Source: Actinomadura rudentiformis
Lineage (GTDB): Bacteria > Actinomycetota > Actinomycetes > Streptosporangiales > Streptosporangiaceae
DNA: 64,000 nt
NCBI RefSeq assembly: GCF_008923185.1
Contig: NZ_WBMT01000006.1
Span: 1-64,000, forward strand
Direction: 5' to 3'
Of the stretch, positions 15,127 to 24,682 are shown piece by piece. The first letter of the stretch is position 1, and each line of letters opens with the position of its first letter. Made by a program: the position numbers and the translations under genes. The notes beneath the pieces were generated by a model that did not search any database, had not been told where the DNA came from, and worked only from the letters and a program-made list of their open reading frames with translations.

Positions 15127-17964
15127 GTGCATGACCGACTCATCGTGCGTGGAGCACGCGAGCACAACCTGAAGGACGTCTCGCTGGATCTGCCGCGCGA
15201 CTCCATGATCGTGTTCACCGGGTTGTCCGGGTCCGGCAAGTCGAGTCTGGCGTTCGACACGATCTTCGCCGAGGGGCAGCGCCGGTACGTGGAGTCCCTG
15301 TCGGCCTATGCCCGGCAGTTCCTCGGGCAGATGGACAAGCCCGACGTGGACTTCATCGAGGGGCTGTCCCCGGCGGTGTCCATCGACCAGAAGTCGACCA
15401 GCAAGAACCCGCGTTCGACCGTCGGCACGATCACCGAGGTCTACGACTACCTGCGGCTGCTGTACGCGCGGATCGGCCACCCGCACTGCCCCGAGTGCGG
15501 CCGCCCGATCAGCCGCCAGGCGCCGCAGCAGATCGTCGACCGGGTGCTGGAGCTGGAGGAGGGCACCCGGTTCCAGGTGCTCGCCCCGGTCATCCGCGGC
15601 CGCAAGGGCGAATACCTGGAGCTCTTCCGCGAGCTGCAGTCCAAGGGCTACTCCCGCGCGCTCGTCGACGGCGCCATGATCAGGCTCGATGAGCCGCCGC
15701 GCCTGAAGAAGCAGGAAAAGCACGACATCGCGGTGGTCGTCGACCGCCTCGCCGTCAAGGACTCGGCCCGCCAGCGGCTCGCCGACTCGGTGGAGACCGC
15801 GCTGGGGCTGGCCGGCGGCACGATCGTGCTCGACTTCGTCGATCTTCCCGAGGACGACGAGCACCGCACCCGGATGTTCTCAGAGCACCTCTACTGCCCG
15901 TACGACGACCTGTCGTTCGACGAGCTGGAGCCTCGCTCGTTCTCGTTCAACTCGCCCTACGGCGCCTGCCCTGACTGCACGGGCCTCGGCACCCGCATGG
16001 AGGTCGACCCCGAGCTGGTCGTCCCGGACGTCGAGAAGACGCTGGGCGAGGGCGCGATCCAGCCGTGGTCCAACGGGCACGTGAGCGACTATTTCCTGCG
16101 GCTGTTGTCGGCCCTTGGCGACGCCATGGGCTTCGACCTCAACACCCCGTGGGAAAAGCTGCCCGCCAAGGCGCGCAAGGCCGTGCTCAACGGCCACGAG
16201 ACCCAGGTGCACGTCCGCTACAAGAACCGCTACGGCCGGACGCGCTCCTACTACACGGCCTATGAGGGGGCGATCCCCTACATCCAGCGGCGGCACGCCG
16301 AGTCCGAGAGCGACGCGACCCGCGAGCGCTTCGAGGGCTACATGCGGGAGATCCCGTGCCCGACCTGCGACGGCGCCCGGCTCAAGCCCGTCATCCTCGC
16401 GGTCACCATGGGCGGCAAGTCGATCGCCGAGGTCGCGGCCATGCCCATCGGCGAGTGCGCCAAGTTCCTGCTGGCCCTGGAGCTGGACGAGCGGGAGACC
16501 CACATCGCCGAGCGGGTCCTCAAGGAGGTCAACGCCCGCCTCGGCTTCCTGCTCGACGTGGGCCTGGACTACCTGACCCTCGACCGCGCGTCGGCGACGC
16601 TGGCAGGCGGCGAGGCGCAGCGGATCCGGCTGGCCACCCAGATCGGGTCCGGCCTGGTCGGCGTGCTGTACGTGCTGGACGAGCCGTCCATCGGCCTGCA
16701 CCAGCGTGACAACCACCGGCTCCTGGAGACCCTCGTCCGGCTCCGTGACATGGGCAACACGCTCATCGTCGTCGAGCACGATGAGGACACCATCCAGGCC
16801 GCCGACTGGATCGTCGACATCGGCCCGCGCGCGGGCGAGCACGGCGGTGAGATCGTCGTCTCCGGCACGCTCGACGACATGCTCCGCTCGGACAAGTCCC
16901 TGACCGGCGCCTACCTGTCCGGCCGCCGCAAGATCGAGATTCCGGCCATCCGCCGGCCCCGGACCAAGGGCCGCGAGGTCACGGTCAAGGGCGCCGCGCA
17001 GAACAACCTCCAGAACGTCGACGTCGCGTTCCCGCTGGGCGTGTTCACCGCGGTCACCGGCGTCTCGGGCTCCGGCAAGTCGACCCTGGTCAACGACATC
17101 CTCTACAACTCGCTCGCCAAGCAGCTCAACGGCGCGCGCGTGGTGCCCGGCAAGCACAAGCGGGTCAACGGCATCGACCAGCTCGACAAGGTCGTGCATG
17201 TCGACCAGTCGCCGATCGGCCGTACGCCCCGTTCCAACCCGGCCACCTACACGGGCGTCTTCGACCACATCCGCAAGCTGTTCGCGCAGACCACCGAGGC
17301 CAAGGTGCGCGGCTACCAGCAGGGCCGCTTCTCCTTCAACGTCAAGGGCGGCCGCTGCGAGAACTGCTCCGGTGACGGCACCATCAAGATCGAGATGAAC
17401 TTCCTGCCGGACGTCTACGTCCCGTGTGAGGTCTGCCACGGCGCCCGCTACAACCGGGAGACCCTGGAGGTCCACTACAAGGGCAAGACGATCTCCGAGG
17501 TGCTCGACATGCCCATCGAGGAGGCCACGGTCTTCTTCGAGCCGATCACCGCCATCCACCGGCACCTCAAGACCCTCAACGACGTCGGCCTCGGCTACGT
17601 CCGCCTCGGCCAGCCCGCGCCGACCCTGTCGGGCGGCGAGGCGCAGCGCGTCAAGCTGGCCGCCGAGCTGCAGAAACGCTCGACCGGCCGGACGATCTAC
17701 GTGCTGGACGAGCCGACCACCGGCCTGCACTTCGAGGACATCCGCAAGCTTCTCGGAGTGCTCAACGGCCTGGTCGACAAGGGCAACACGGTGATCGTCA
17801 TCGAGCACAACCTGGACGTCATCAAGACCGCCGACTGGATCATCGACATGGGCCCCGAGGGCGGCTCGCGCGGCGGCACCGTCGTCGCCACCGGCACCCC
17901 CGAGGACGTCGCCAAGGTCGAGGGCAGCCACACCGGCACCTTCCTGGCCAAGATGCTCGACTAG
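15127..17964 (+). CDS. uvrA: Excinuclease ABC subunit A
   Basis: 945 residues, full length. UvrA binds damaged DNA as a dimer, loads UvrB and starts nucleotide excision repair in the cytosol. Two ABC ATPase halves are visible: Walker [15 protein letters not shown] (about 35) with signature [16 protein letters not shown], and Walker [15 protein letters not shown] (about 645) with signature [15 protein letters not shown]. Zinc-finger cysteines appear as CPECGRP in the UvrB-binding region, CPDCTGLGT and the later [18 protein letters not shown] module. GTG 15127 is preceded by GGAAG. A LexA-like box lies 130 bases upstream and a 12-base-pair hairpin ends the unit. uvrC is 4.6 kb downstream in its own operon. 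Confidence 0.98.
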   Translation: MHDRLIVRGAREHNLKDVSLDLPRDSMIVFTGLSGSGKSSLAFDTIFAEGQRRYVESLSAYARQFLGQMDKPDVDFIEGLSPAVSIDQKSTSKNPRSTVGTITEVYDYLRLLYARIGHPHCPECGRPISRQAPQQIVDRVLELEEGTRFQVLAPVIRGRKGEYLELFRELQSKGYSRALVDGAMIRLDEPPRLKKQEKHDIAVVVDRLAVKDSARQRLADSVETALGLAGGTIVLDFVDLPEDDEHRTRMFSEHLYCPYDDLSFDELEPRSFSFNSPYGACPDCTGLGTRMEVDPELVVPDVEKTLGEGAIQPWSNGHVSDYFLRLLSALGDAMGFDLNTPWEKLPAKARKAVLNGHETQVHVRYKNRYGRTRSYYTAYEGAIPYIQRRHAESESDATRERFEGYMREIPCPTCDGARLKPVILAVTMGGKSIAEVAAMPIGECAKFLLALELDERETHIAERVLKEVNARLGFLLDVGLDYLTLDRASATLAGGEAQRIRLATQIGSGLVGVLYVLDEPSIGLHQRDNHRLLETLVRLRDMGNTLIVVEHDEDTIQAADWIVDIGPRAGEHGGEIVVSGTLDDMLRSDKSLTGAYLSGRRKIEIPAIRRPRTKGREVTVKGAAQNNLQNVDVAFPLGVFTAVTGVSGSGKSTLVNDILYNSLAKQLNGARVVPGKHKRVNGIDQLDKVVHVDQSPIGRTPRSNPATYTGVFDHIRKLFAQTTEAKVRGYQQGRFSFNVKGGRCENCSGDGTIKIEMNFLPDVYVPCEVCHGARYNRETLEVHYKGKTISEVLDMPIEEATVFFEPITAIHRHLKTLNDVGLGYVRLGQPAPTLSGGEAQRVKLAAELQKRSTGRTIYVLDEPTTGLHFEDIRKLLGVLNGLVDKGNTVIVIEHNLDVIKTADWIIDMGPEGGSRGGTVVATGTPEDVAKVEGSHTGTFLAKMLD

Positions 17965-17994
17965 CTGAACCGCCAGGCCCCGGCAACCGTGACA

Positions 17995-18023
17995 GGAGTA
18001 CGGCGGCACTCCCGCCGTACTCC
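17995..18023 (+). terminator. Hairpin terminator after uvrA
   Basis: GGAGTACGGCGG-cactc-CCGCCGTACTCC: 12 perfect pairs with a 5-base loop, 31 bases after the uvrA stop. No strong T-tract follows, as is common in actinomycetes. It separates uvrA from the Rieske gene at 18046. Confidence 0.75.
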
Positions 18024-18045
18024 TCGCACCATCGGAGGTCGGTCG

Positions 18046-18555
18046 ATGCGTCAGCCAATCACAAACGACACGGCGGGCGGGGGCACTCGGCGCGAGCTCC
18101 TTGCGGGTGCGGGGCTCGCGGGACTGGCCGGGGTAGTGACGGCATGCGGCGGGTCGGAGAACGGCACGGCCCCCGCGAGCCCGGCCCGCACCGGCCAGTC
18201 CACCGGGTCCCCGGCACCGCCCTCACCACTCGAGACGCCGTCCCCTTCGCCCACGAAGAAGCCTCAGGGCACGAGGCTCGCCAAGGCCAGCACGATCCCC
18301 GTCGGCGGCGGGCGGGTCTTCGCCAGCCGGAAGGTCGTGGTGACCCAGCCCGAGAAGGGCGAGTTCCGCGCGTTCAGCGCCGTCTGCACCCACCGCGGCT
18401 GCACGGTCGGCTCGGTCTCAGGCAGCACGATCAACTGCCCATGCCACGGCAGCAAATACTCCATCGAAGACGCGTCGGTCCAGGCCGCCCCGGCCACGCG
18501 CCAGCTCGCCCGCCGTGGCGTCACGGTGAACGGCGGCGAGATCTATCTCACCTGA
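18046..18555 (+). CDS. Rieske [2Fe-2S] lipoprotein, copy 1
   Basis: 169 residues; ATG 18046 has CGGAGG 7 bases upstream. The N-terminus has a twin-arginine-like signal (TRRELLAGAGLAGLAG) ending in a lipobox VVTAC, so the protein is probably exported folded and lipid-anchored outside the membrane. A Pro/Ser/Thr-rich linker (about 38-77) leads to a Rieske domain with both cluster loops: CTHRGC and CPCHGS. In between lies the usual beta-sandwich. Such small Rieske lipoproteins are electron carriers of unknown partners; they are not the cytochrome bc1 Rieske subunit, which is larger with membrane segments. A close paralogue sits at 20804. Confidence 0.9.
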   Translation: MRQPITNDTAGGGTRRELLAGAGLAGLAGVVTACGGSENGTAPASPARTGQSTGSPAPPSPLETPSPSPTKKPQGTRLAKASTIPVGGGRVFASRKVVVTQPEKGEFRAFSAVCTHRGCTVGSVSGSTINCPCHGSKYSIEDASVQAAPATRQLARRGVTVNGGEIYLT

Positions 18556-18566
18556 TGGAAACGCGC

Positions 18567-18614
18567 GATGCCCCCGGCGGGCGACGGCCGTCAGGCCGCG
18601 CCCGCCGAGGGCAT
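18567..18614. terminator. Bidirectional hairpin between Rieske copy 1 and cspA
   Basis: The arms GATGCCC(C)CCGGCGGGCG and CGCCCGCCGAGGGCATC pair with small bulges around a GC-rich loop. It lies in the gap between the convergent Rieske gene (stop 18555) and cspA (stop 18631), so it can terminate both transcripts. Confidence 0.6.
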
Positions 18615-18630
18615 CGTCAAGCAGGTCGGG

Positions 18631-18834
18631 TCAGGCGGGAACGATGTTCTCGGCCTGCAGGCCCTTCTGGCCCTGAACGACCTCGAAGGACACCTTCTGG
18701 CCCTCCTGGAGCTCACGGAAGCCCTGCGCCGCGATGTTCGAGTAGTGGGCGAAGACGTCCGGGCCTCCGCCGTCCTGCTCGATGAAGCCGAAGCCCTTTT
18801 CCGCGTTGAACCACTTGACCGTACCGGTGGCCAT
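18631..18834 (-). CDS. Cold-shock protein, CspA family
   Basis: 67 residues, the standard length. A single OB-fold nucleic-acid-binding domain with RNP1-like [10 protein letters not shown] and RNP2-like DVFAHYSNI. The start ATGGCCACCGG at 18834 has AAGGAG 6 bases upstream; an ATG two codons earlier lies too close to the ribosome site. Such proteins bind single-stranded RNA/DNA and melt secondary structure; in actinomycetes many are constitutive. The mRNA leader contains an intrinsic-terminator-like hairpin about 80 bases before the start, suggesting control by attenuation. Convergent with Rieske copy 1. Confidence 0.95.
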   Translation of the reverse strand: MATGTVKWFNAEKGFGFIEQDGGGPDVFAHYSNIAAQGFRELQEGQKVSFEVVQGQKGLQAENIVPA

Positions 18835-18915
18835 AGCCATCTCCTTCTGGATAGGCCTCGAACCCACCCCTTGTGGGAACGAGGACGCCGCGACCGCCCA
18901 TCCGGAAGATCCAGA

Positions 18916-18951
18916 AAAACAAAAAAGCGCCTGAGGTAGGACCGCAGGCGC
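18916..18951 (-). terminator. Terminator-like hairpin in the cspA leader (possible attenuator)
   Basis: On the minus strand GCGCCTG-cggtcctacct-CAGGCGC is followed directly by TTTTTTGTTTTT, a textbook intrinsic terminator that is rare in this GC-rich DNA. It is not downstream of any minus-strand gene. It sits 82 bases before the cspA start, just after a possible -10 (TAAACAT near 18967). It could be an attenuator or a temperature-sensitive leader element. Confidence 0.6.
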
Positions 18952-19099
18952 ACACAACCAATGTTTATGGGAACCGCAACGAGGACCACGTTAGCACATG
19001 TCCCGGCCAGGAGCCCACGTTTCCCGTCAACGTAAAATTCGAGACCAGGTAGCGGGGAAATGCCCCGGAATCGTCCTGGGTGGCGCATACTGGCAAGTG

Positions 19100-19324
19100 A
19101 TGAAACCCTCCCGAGCCGCCAAGCGGCGACACCTGCCGACCAGCCCCTTCAAGCCTCCGCTCCCGGCGCCGCCGGTCAAGGAGTTCGCGCTGGGCGACCA
19201 GGTGACTCACGACAAGCACGGTCTCGGACGCGTTCTCGAAGTCGAGGGGCAAGCCGTCCTCGTCGACTTCGGCACGGTGAAGGCGCGGATCATCGCGCCT
19301 TACGCCAAGCTCTTCAAGCTCTGA
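19100..19324 (+). CDS. Small CarD/CdnL-like conserved protein
   Basis: 74 residues from ATG 19100 (an adjacent in-frame GTG at 19097 is possible); no strong ribosome site. A basic start (KPSRAAKRRH) and Pro-rich stretch precede a small beta-barrel: EFALGDQVTHDKHGLGRVLE, then AVLVDFGTVKARI and PYAKLFKL. The GD-V-H--HG-G-V pattern matches the Tudor-like fold of CarD/CdnL N-termini and similar short proteins. It lacks the helical DNA-binding half of CarD, so a role in RNA polymerase binding is only a possibility. A hairpin with one mismatch follows. Confidence 0.75.
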   Translation: MKPSRAAKRRHLPTSPFKPPLPAPPVKEFALGDQVTHDKHGLGRVLEVEGQAVLVDFGTVKARIIAPYAKLFKL

Positions 19325-19343
19325 GCCGTCCGAGGCCGGACCA

Positions 19344-19372
19344 GGCCCGGGCCCCACGAGGGGGCACGGGCC
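19344..19372 (+). terminator. Hairpin after the CarD-like small gene
   Basis: GGCCCGGGCCCC-acgag-GGGGCACGGGCC pairs over 11 of 12 positions (one G-A mismatch), followed by a pyrimidine-rich stretch. It lies between convergent genes. Confidence 0.6.
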
Positions 19373-19409
19373 CGTCCTCCTTGCTTCCCTACACAATGTC
19401 CTGACGTCC

Positions 19410-20033
19410 CTAACGCAGTTCTGCGGTGCGGTCGGCCGCGCGGCGTTCCTCGGCCAGCTCGACCAGTGTGGCCGACATGCCCGCGAACAGCGCGAGACTT
19501 CGCGTGACCGAGGCGCTGAGCGGCAGATCGCCCGGGCGGCCGACCACGGCCAGCACGCCGCGGGTGGCCTCGCCCGTCTCCAGCGGCAGCAGCAGGATGG
19601 GGCCGGCCGGCAGCCCCGTGAGGGCCTGGTCCACGGCCACCCGCGCCGACAGCGCCCGCCGGGTGGCGAACACGCGCCCGATCATCGAGCGGCCACGGCG
19701 CACGGTCAGGCCGTGGATGCGGTCGGCGTCGTCGCCGACGGCGATCTCCACGCGCAGGAGGTTGGGGTCGTCCTGCGGCAGCGCGATGAAGGCCAGGCGC
19801 GCCCGGGCCATGACGCGGGCGTGCGTCGCGATCTGCGTGAGCAGGTCCGCCAGGGCGGTGCCGTCCAGGACCGCCGCCATCAGGTCGAACGACGCCGTGA
19901 GCCGTTCGGGGTCACCCGGGCTCCAGCTCCGCCCGGCGGGACCCCACTTGAGCGGCGCGACCTCGTCGTCCGCCACCTTGTCGTTCCACATCTTCTGGAC
20001 CACCTGGGCTCTCGTAGGAGTGGCGCCGGCCAC
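19410..20033 (-). CDS. GAF-domain protein
   Basis: 207 residues from GTG 20033, which starts 2 bases after the STAS-protein stop, so translation is probably coupled. The first 55 residues are a linker (QKMWNDKVADDEVAPLKWGP). A GAF fold follows at about 65-200: ASFDLMAAVLDGTALADLLT, THARVMARARLAFIALPQDD, VEIAVGDDADRIHGLTVRRG, SMIGRVFATRRA, PILLLPLETGEATRGVLAVV. The tail is a helix rich in Ala/Arg/Glu. No ANTAR, kinase or phosphatase domain follows, so it is a sensor module only. Paired with a STAS protein, it likely belongs to a stress/partner-switch or light/redox-sensing pathway; the ligand is unknown. Confidence 0.8.
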   Translation of the reverse strand: MAGATPTRAQVVQKMWNDKVADDEVAPLKWGPAGRSWSPGDPERLTASFDLMAAVLDGTALADLLTQIATHARVMARARLAFIALPQDDPNLLRVEIAVGDDADRIHGLTVRRGRSMIGRVFATRRALSARVAVDQALTGLPAGPILLLPLETGEATRGVLAVVGRPGDLPLSASVTRSLALFAGMSATLVELAEERRAADRTAELR

Positions 20034-20035
20034 GG

Positions 20036-20431
20036 TCAGGCCGCGGTCGAACGGGCGCCGGTGCCGGACTGGAGCGCGTCGCGCACCGACCGGCGGATGG
20101 TGAAGGCGCGCCCCAGGCCGGTGAGGGTCAGCAGCCGTTCCATCTGCGGCCGGGGCGCGGCGAGAACGATCGAGATGTCGCGCGACGCCGTCCGCCGGCG
20201 GGCACCGACCAGCAGGGCGAGGCCGGCCACGTCGCAGAACGTCACGCCCGAGAGATCGATGACCACATGGGGACCGGTGTCCCGCAGGGCGGCGTAGAGC
20301 GGACCGCGGAGCCCCGGGGTGGATGCGATGTCGAGCTCTCCCCGGAGGGTGATGAGGAGGTGCCCGGGTGAACGGTCGAGCGTCATTCCGGCTTCGTCCA
20401 GGGAAACATCCAGGCAAACGTGGTCGGTCAT
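20036..20431 (-). CDS. STAS-domain anti-sigma factor antagonist
   Basis: 131 residues. ATG 20431 has GGAG 9 bases upstream. The STAS fold of SpoIIAA/RsbV-type antagonists is visible: LLITLRGELDIASTPGLRGP, then HVVIDLSGVTFCDVAGLALL and SIVLAAPRPQMERLLTLTGL. The usual phosphorylated Ser of the D-S-(S/A)-G loop is replaced: the loop reads CDVAG, so Cys/Val stand where DSS is expected. This suggests it is not switched by the standard kinase phosphorylation, or that another residue is used. First gene of a two-gene unit with the GAF protein. Confidence 0.87.
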   Translation of the reverse strand: MTDHVCLDVSLDEAGMTLDRSPGHLLITLRGELDIASTPGLRGPLYAALRDTGPHVVIDLSGVTFCDVAGLALLVGARRRTASRDISIVLAAPRPQMERLLTLTGLGRAFTIRRSVRDALQSGTGARSTAA

Positions 20432-20803
20432 AGGCCGGATCTCCGATCCAGGGCTGTGCAGGCCGACGGCCCGCCGGGCATGGCGAGGGGCGTGGGCCTC
20501 ATCCCGCGTGGCGGCTTCGGAGCTGGTGATGCGGCGGCATGGGCGCCGGACCTGTCTGGGCCCGGGGGCCCATGAAGTGAGAACCAGGGCGATGCCGGCT
20601 TTGCTGCCGGCACCTGCGGACCCTCGTTCGAATCGAGTGTACGCCTTCAACTGCGATCGCGCCCGGCGGCGATCGCCGCAGGGCACCGCCGGGACGAGGG
20701 CGGACGCAGACGATCTGTTCAGGATTGAACCGTCCGTGTGACGCATCCGTTCCTCCTTGTGACAGGGGAGTAATCGAACGCCGCACACGGAGGTATGAGG
20801 TTC
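20432..20803. other. Divergent promoter region between the STAS gene and Rieske copy 2
   Basis: A 372-base gap with promoters for both directions expected. I see no gene with support, no RNA gene and no clear operator. GGAGG at 20789-20793 is the ribosome site of Rieske copy 2. Confidence 0.5.
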
Positions 20804-21292
20804 ATGGTGATGGAGCCCGCATCGCAGGTGGAAGAGATCGAGCAGTCGGCCACCGCGGCACCGGAGGGGGGCAACACCCGGCGCGGGGTCCTCATCGGGG
20901 TCGGGCTCGCCGGCGCCGCGGGAGTGGTGGCGGCGTGCGGCGGATCCGACGACTCCGGGGACAACGGCTCCGCCGGGCAGCAGTCGCCGACGGGAGGCGG
21001 CGGCGGGGCCGCGCTGGCCCAGGCGAGCGAGATCCCGGTCGGCGGCGGCAAGGTCTTCAAGGACCAGAAGGTCGTCGTGGTCCAGCCGACGCAGGGCACG
21101 TTCAAGGCGTTCAGCGCCGTCTGCACGCACCGGTCGTGTCCGGTCGACGAGGTCGCCGGCGGGACGATCAACTGCCCCTGCCACGGCAGCAAGTTCAAGA
21201 TCGCTGACGGTTCGGTGGCCGGTGGCCCGGCGACCAAGCCGCTGGAGGAGAAGCAGGTCACGGTCGCGGACGGGCAGATCAAGCTCGCCTGA
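20804..21292 (+). CDS. Rieske [2Fe-2S] lipoprotein, copy 2
   Basis: 162 residues from ATG 20804 (GGAGG 10 bases upstream; ATG 20795 is too close, ATG 20810 also possible). Twin-Arg-like signal NTRRGVLIGVGLAGAAGV ends in the lipobox VVAAC; a Gly/Ser-rich linker follows. The Rieske loops are CTHRSC and CPCHGS, with GGGKVFKDQKVVVVQPTQG matching the equivalent strand of copy 1. The two copies share the mature domain closely but differ in linker. Both should be outward-facing, lipid-anchored electron carriers. It is followed by the convergent MscS gene. Confidence 0.9.
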   Translation: MVMEPASQVEEIEQSATAAPEGGNTRRGVLIGVGLAGAAGVVAACGGSDDSGDNGSAGQQSPTGGGGGAALAQASEIPVGGGKVFKDQKVVVVQPTQGTFKAFSAVCTHRSCPVDEVAGGTINCPCHGSKFKIADGSVAGGPATKPLEEKQVTVADGQIKLA

Positions 21293-21351
21293 CGGCAGCG
21301 TTCCGCGGATCCCGGGCCCCTCTACCGGCTTTTGGTCCACCGGCCATCGGT

Positions 21352-22476
21352 CTACTGGCCATCGGCATGGGCGAGGAGGGGCTCAGGGAGTTCCGTGCGG
21401 AATTTCGGCAGCGCGTGCGGGTGGTTTTCGCGGATGTGGCGCACCAGGTGCTCGCGTACGTCGCAGCGCAGATCCCAGGCGCTGGCCGAGTCGGCGGCGC
21501 TCATCAGGGCGCGGACCTGCACCAGCCCGTTCGGGAGGATGTCGGTGACCTCCAGCACCCACTCCCGGCGGTCCCAGAGCGGGCTCTCGCGCAGGAACGA
21601 GTAGACCTCGGTGCGCAGCTCCTCGACCGGCACCGACCAGTCCACATGGACCACCACGGTCCCCATCACCCTGCTGGAGTGGCGCGTCCAGTTCTCGAAC
21701 GGCTGCTCGGTGAAATACGACACCGGCAGGATCAGCCGGCGGTCGTCCCAGAGGTGCACCACGACGTACGACAGGGTCAGCTCCTCGACACGACCCCACT
21801 GGCCCTGGACGACCACCACGTCGTCAAGGCGCAGCGCGTCGCTGAACGCCAGCTGCAGCCCGGCGAACAGATTGCCGAGCGTCGGCCGGGCCGCGATGCC
21901 GACGACCAGCCCGGCGACACCGGCCGAGGCCAGCACCCCGGCGCCGAGGGCCCGCACCGCCGGGAAGGTGAACAACGCCGCGCCGACCGCGAGGATCACC
22001 ACGACGACCGCCGCGATCCGGCGGAGCAGCATCATCTGCGTCCGCGCCCGCCGCGCGCGGCGGTTGCGCTCGCCCTCGATGCGGGTCAGCCGGTTCAGCG
22101 CCGGATCGGTGAGCGCGTACGAGATCCTCAGGACCAGCCAGGTGACGGCGCCGATCGCCGCGATCCGCATCCCGTGCCCGACCGCCCCGCTCGCGCCGGC
22201 ACCGAGCAGCTGGTACGGCATGGCCGCGTTCGCGCTGATCACGGCCGCGGTGGCGAACGCGGGCGCGGTGCAGCGGCGGGCCACCGCCGCGACCCCGGGC
22301 CACCGCGCGGACAACGGGCCGGCCAGCAGGCGCCGGCCCACCTCCACCACGACCACCGAGGTGGTGACCGCTATCGCCAGAATGATCCAGGACCAGAGCG
22401 CGGACACGTCCGGACGACCTCCCTTGATCTTGATCGCGGGCTGGGTGCCATCCGGTAGTCCCTTTCCGATCATCAT
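21352..22476 (-). CDS. MscS-family mechanosensitive channel
   Basis: 374 residues. Four to five membrane segments are visible ([89 protein letters not shown]). The last, Gly/Ala-rich one plus [19 protein letters not shown] is the pore helix and beta-domain entry of Msc[21 protein letters not shown] is the beta domain. The C-terminal part is the alpha/beta vestibule. Function: tension-gated solute release or small-conductance channel. The start near 22476 lacks a ribosome site; ATG 22473 is equivalent. Upstream uvrC is divergent, so the 115-base gap must hold both promoters. Confidence 0.88.
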   Translation of the reverse strand: MMIGKGLPDGTQPAIKIKGGRPDVSALWSWIILAIAVTTSVVVVEVGRRLLAGPLSARWPGVAAVARRCTAPAFATAAVISANAAMPYQLLGAGASGAVGHGMRIAAIGAVTWLVLRISYALTDPALNRLTRIEGERNRRARRARTQMMLLRRIAAVVVVILAVGAALFTFPAVRALGAGVLASAGVAGLVVGIAARPTLGNLFAGLQLAFSDALRLDDVVVVQGQWGRVEELTLSYVVVHLWDDRRLILPVSYFTEQPFENWTRHSSRVMGTVVVHVDWSVPVEELRTEVYSFLRESPLWDRREWVLEVTDILPNGLVQVRALMSAADSASAWDLRCDVREHLVRHIRENHPHALPKFRTELPEPLLAHADGQ

Positions 22477-22578
22477 GGGCCCGAATCGAGATCTGGATCA
22501 CTCTGGGGGGATCTGGGCCATTCGTCCCGCTGCCGCGGAGGGCGCCGCCGGCACGCCTACTCTGTCGGCGGCGCCCAC

Positions 22579-22592
22579 TAGGCTTTATGTCG
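22579..22592 (+). promoter_or_regulatory. -10 element for a leaderless uvrC mRNA
   Basis: TAGGCT (22579-22584) lies exactly 7 bases before the GTG start, the spacing of a -10 hexamer to +1. No ribosome site precedes the GTG. Together these indicate that transcription starts at the first base of the start codon. No clear -35 is seen. Confidence 0.55.
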
Positions 22593-24682
22593 TGGCAGAT
22601 CCGGCGACCTACCGACCCGCCCCGGGGTCCATCCCAGACTCGCCGGGGGTATACCGCTTCCGTGACGAGCACGGGCGGGTCATCTACGTGGGCAAGGCCA
22701 AGAGCCTGCGCTCCCGGCTCAACTCCTACTTCGCCGACTTCGCCGGGCTGCACCCCCGCACGCAGACGATGGTGCAGACCGCCGCCCGCGTCGACTGGAC
22801 GGTCGTCGGCACCGAGGTCGAGGCGCTGCAGCTCGAATACTCGTGGATCAAGGAGTTCGACCCCCGGTTCAACGTCCGTTACCGCGACGACAAGTCCTAT
22901 CCGTATCTGGCCGTCACCCTCGACGAGGAGTTTCCAAGGGTGATGGTGATGCGAGGCGCCAAGCGCAAGGGAGTGCGTTACTTCGGCCCCTACTCCCACG
23001 CGTGGGCGATCAGGGAGACGGTCGACCAGCTGCTGCGTGTGTTCCCGGTGCGGACCTGCCGGCCGGGCGTGTTCAAGCGGCAGCACCAGCTCGACCGGCC
23101 CTGCCTGCTCGGCTACATCGACAAGTGCTCGGCCCCCTGCGTCGGCCGTGTGACGCCCGAGGAGCACCGGCTTCTCGCCGAGGATTTCGGCGACTTCATG
23201 GCGGGCAACACCAGCCGCTTCATCAAGCGGCTCGAACGCGACATGCGCGAGGCGGCCGCGTCGCAGGAGTACGAGCGGGCCGCACGGCTGCGCGACGACA
23301 TCCGTGCGCTCGAACGCGCGCTCGAAAAGCAGACCGTCGTCCTCGGCGACACGACCGACTGCGACATGATCGCCTTCTTCGAGGACGAGCTGGAGGCGGC
23401 CGTCCAGGTCTTCTACGTCCGGGGCGGGCGCATCCGCGGCCAGCGCGGCTGGGTCGTCGACAAGGTCGAGGCCGTCACCACCGGCGACCTCGTCGAGGAC
23501 TTCCTCATCCAGATCTACAGCGAGAGCGACTCGGTGCCGCGCGAGGTGCTGGTCCCGGCGATGCCGCCGGACGAGCAGGCCATGATCGAGCTGCTGAGCG
23601 AGCAGCGCGGCGGCCCCGTGCACCTGCGGGTGCCCCAGCGCGGCGACAAGAAGGCCCTGCTGGAGACCGTGCAGCGCAACGCGATGGAGGCGCTCAAGCA
23701 GCACAAGACGCGCCGGGCCAGCGATCTCACCACCCGGAGCAAGGCGCTGCAGGAGCTCCAGGAGGCCCTCGACCTCGACGAGGCGCCCCTGCGGATCGAG
23801 TGCTACGACGTCTCCAACCTTCAGGGCACCAACGTGGTCGCCTCGATGGTGGTGTTCGAGGACGGGCTGGCCCGCAAGAGCGAATACCGCCGCTTCACGA
23901 TCAAGGCGGTCGAGGGCCAGGACGACGTCCGGTCCATCCATGAGGTGATCACCCGCCGGTTCAAGCGCTACCTCGCCGAGAGCGAGAAGACCGGCGAGCT
24001 CGACACCCTCGGCGACCCCGGGGCGGGCGTGGAGGCCGAGCTGGAGGGGCGCACGGCGGGCAGCGCGGTGGGCGATTCGGAAGGTGGTCCGGAGGACGTC
24101 TCGGCCCATCAGCCGATCGATCCCGAGACCGGCCGCCCGCGCAAGTTCGCCTACCCGCCCAACCTGGTCGTCGTCGACGGCGGCCCGCCGCAGGTCGCCG
24201 CGGCGCAGCGGGCGCTGGACGAGCTCGGCATCGACGACATCGAGGTGTGCGGCATCGCCAAGCGGCTGGAGGAGATCTGGCTGCCGGGCGACGACGACCC
24301 GGTGATCCTGCCCCGCAACAGCGAGAGCATGTACCTCGTCCAGCGGGTCCGGGACGAGGCGCACCGGTTCGCGATCAACTTCCACCGCCAGAAGCGTTCG
24401 AAGACGATGACGGCGAGCGAGCTCGACAACGTCCCCGGCCTGGGCCCGGCCCGCCGCAAGGCCCTGCTGAAACATTTCGGCTCGCTCAAACGCTTGAAGG
24501 AAGCGACACCCGAGCAGATCGCCGAGGTGCCGGGCATCGGGCTGCGCAGCGCCGCGCAGATCGCCGCCGCGCTCGGGGGAGCGCCGGTCCCGGGCGGATC
24601 CGCGACCGCGGCGATCGACGAACGCACGGGCACCCATGACGGGGAGCACAGGGACGGGGAGCACAAGGGGGAGCGCGGATGA
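22592..24682 (+). CDS. uvrC: Excinuclease ABC subunit C
   Basis: 696 residues. UvrC makes both incisions beside a UvrB-bound lesion. Domains in order: GIY-YIG nuclease ([20 protein letters not shown], about 18-100), UVR domain ([20 protein letters not shown]), RNase-H-like nuclease ([46 protein letters not shown]) and two helix-hairpin-helix motifs ([38 protein letters not shown]). An acidic/Gly-rich insertion of about 50 residues (about 470-520) interrupts the second nuclease. The GTG start was chosen for the GIY-YIG length and the -10 seven bases upstream. The stop overlaps rapZ (ATGA); uvrC-rapZ-yvcK-whiA is the standard actinobacterial order. Confidence 0.98.
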   Translation: MADPATYRPAPGSIPDSPGVYRFRDEHGRVIYVGKAKSLRSRLNSYFADFAGLHPRTQTMVQTAARVDWTVVGTEVEALQLEYSWIKEFDPRFNVRYRDDKSYPYLAVTLDEEFPRVMVMRGAKRKGVRYFGPYSHAWAIRETVDQLLRVFPVRTCRPGVFKRQHQLDRPCLLGYIDKCSAPCVGRVTPEEHRLLAEDFGDFMAGNTSRFIKRLERDMREAAASQEYERAARLRDDIRALERALEKQTVVLGDTTDCDMIAFFEDELEAAVQVFYVRGGRIRGQRGWVVDKVEAVTTGDLVEDFLIQIYSESDSVPREVLVPAMPPDEQAMIELLSEQRGGPVHLRVPQRGDKKALLETVQRNAMEALKQHKTRRASDLTTRSKALQELQEALDLDEAPLRIECYDVSNLQGTNVVASMVVFEDGLARKSEYRRFTIKAVEGQDDVRSIHEVITRRFKRYLAESEKTGELDTLGDPGAGVEAELEGRTAGSAVGDSEGGPEDVSAHQPIDPETGRPRKFAYPPNLVVVDGGPPQVAAAQRALDELGIDDIEVCGIAKRLEEIWLPGDDDPVILPRNSESMYLVQRVRDEAHRFAINFHRQKRSKTMTASELDNVPGLGPARRKALLKHFGSLKRLKEATPEQIAEVPGIGLRSAAQIAAALGGAPVPGGSATAAIDERTGTHDGEHRDGEHKGERG

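Noticed and set aside
15880..18009. A long minus-strand frame opposite uvrA
   Set aside because: Antisense shadow of a fully recognisable UvrA.
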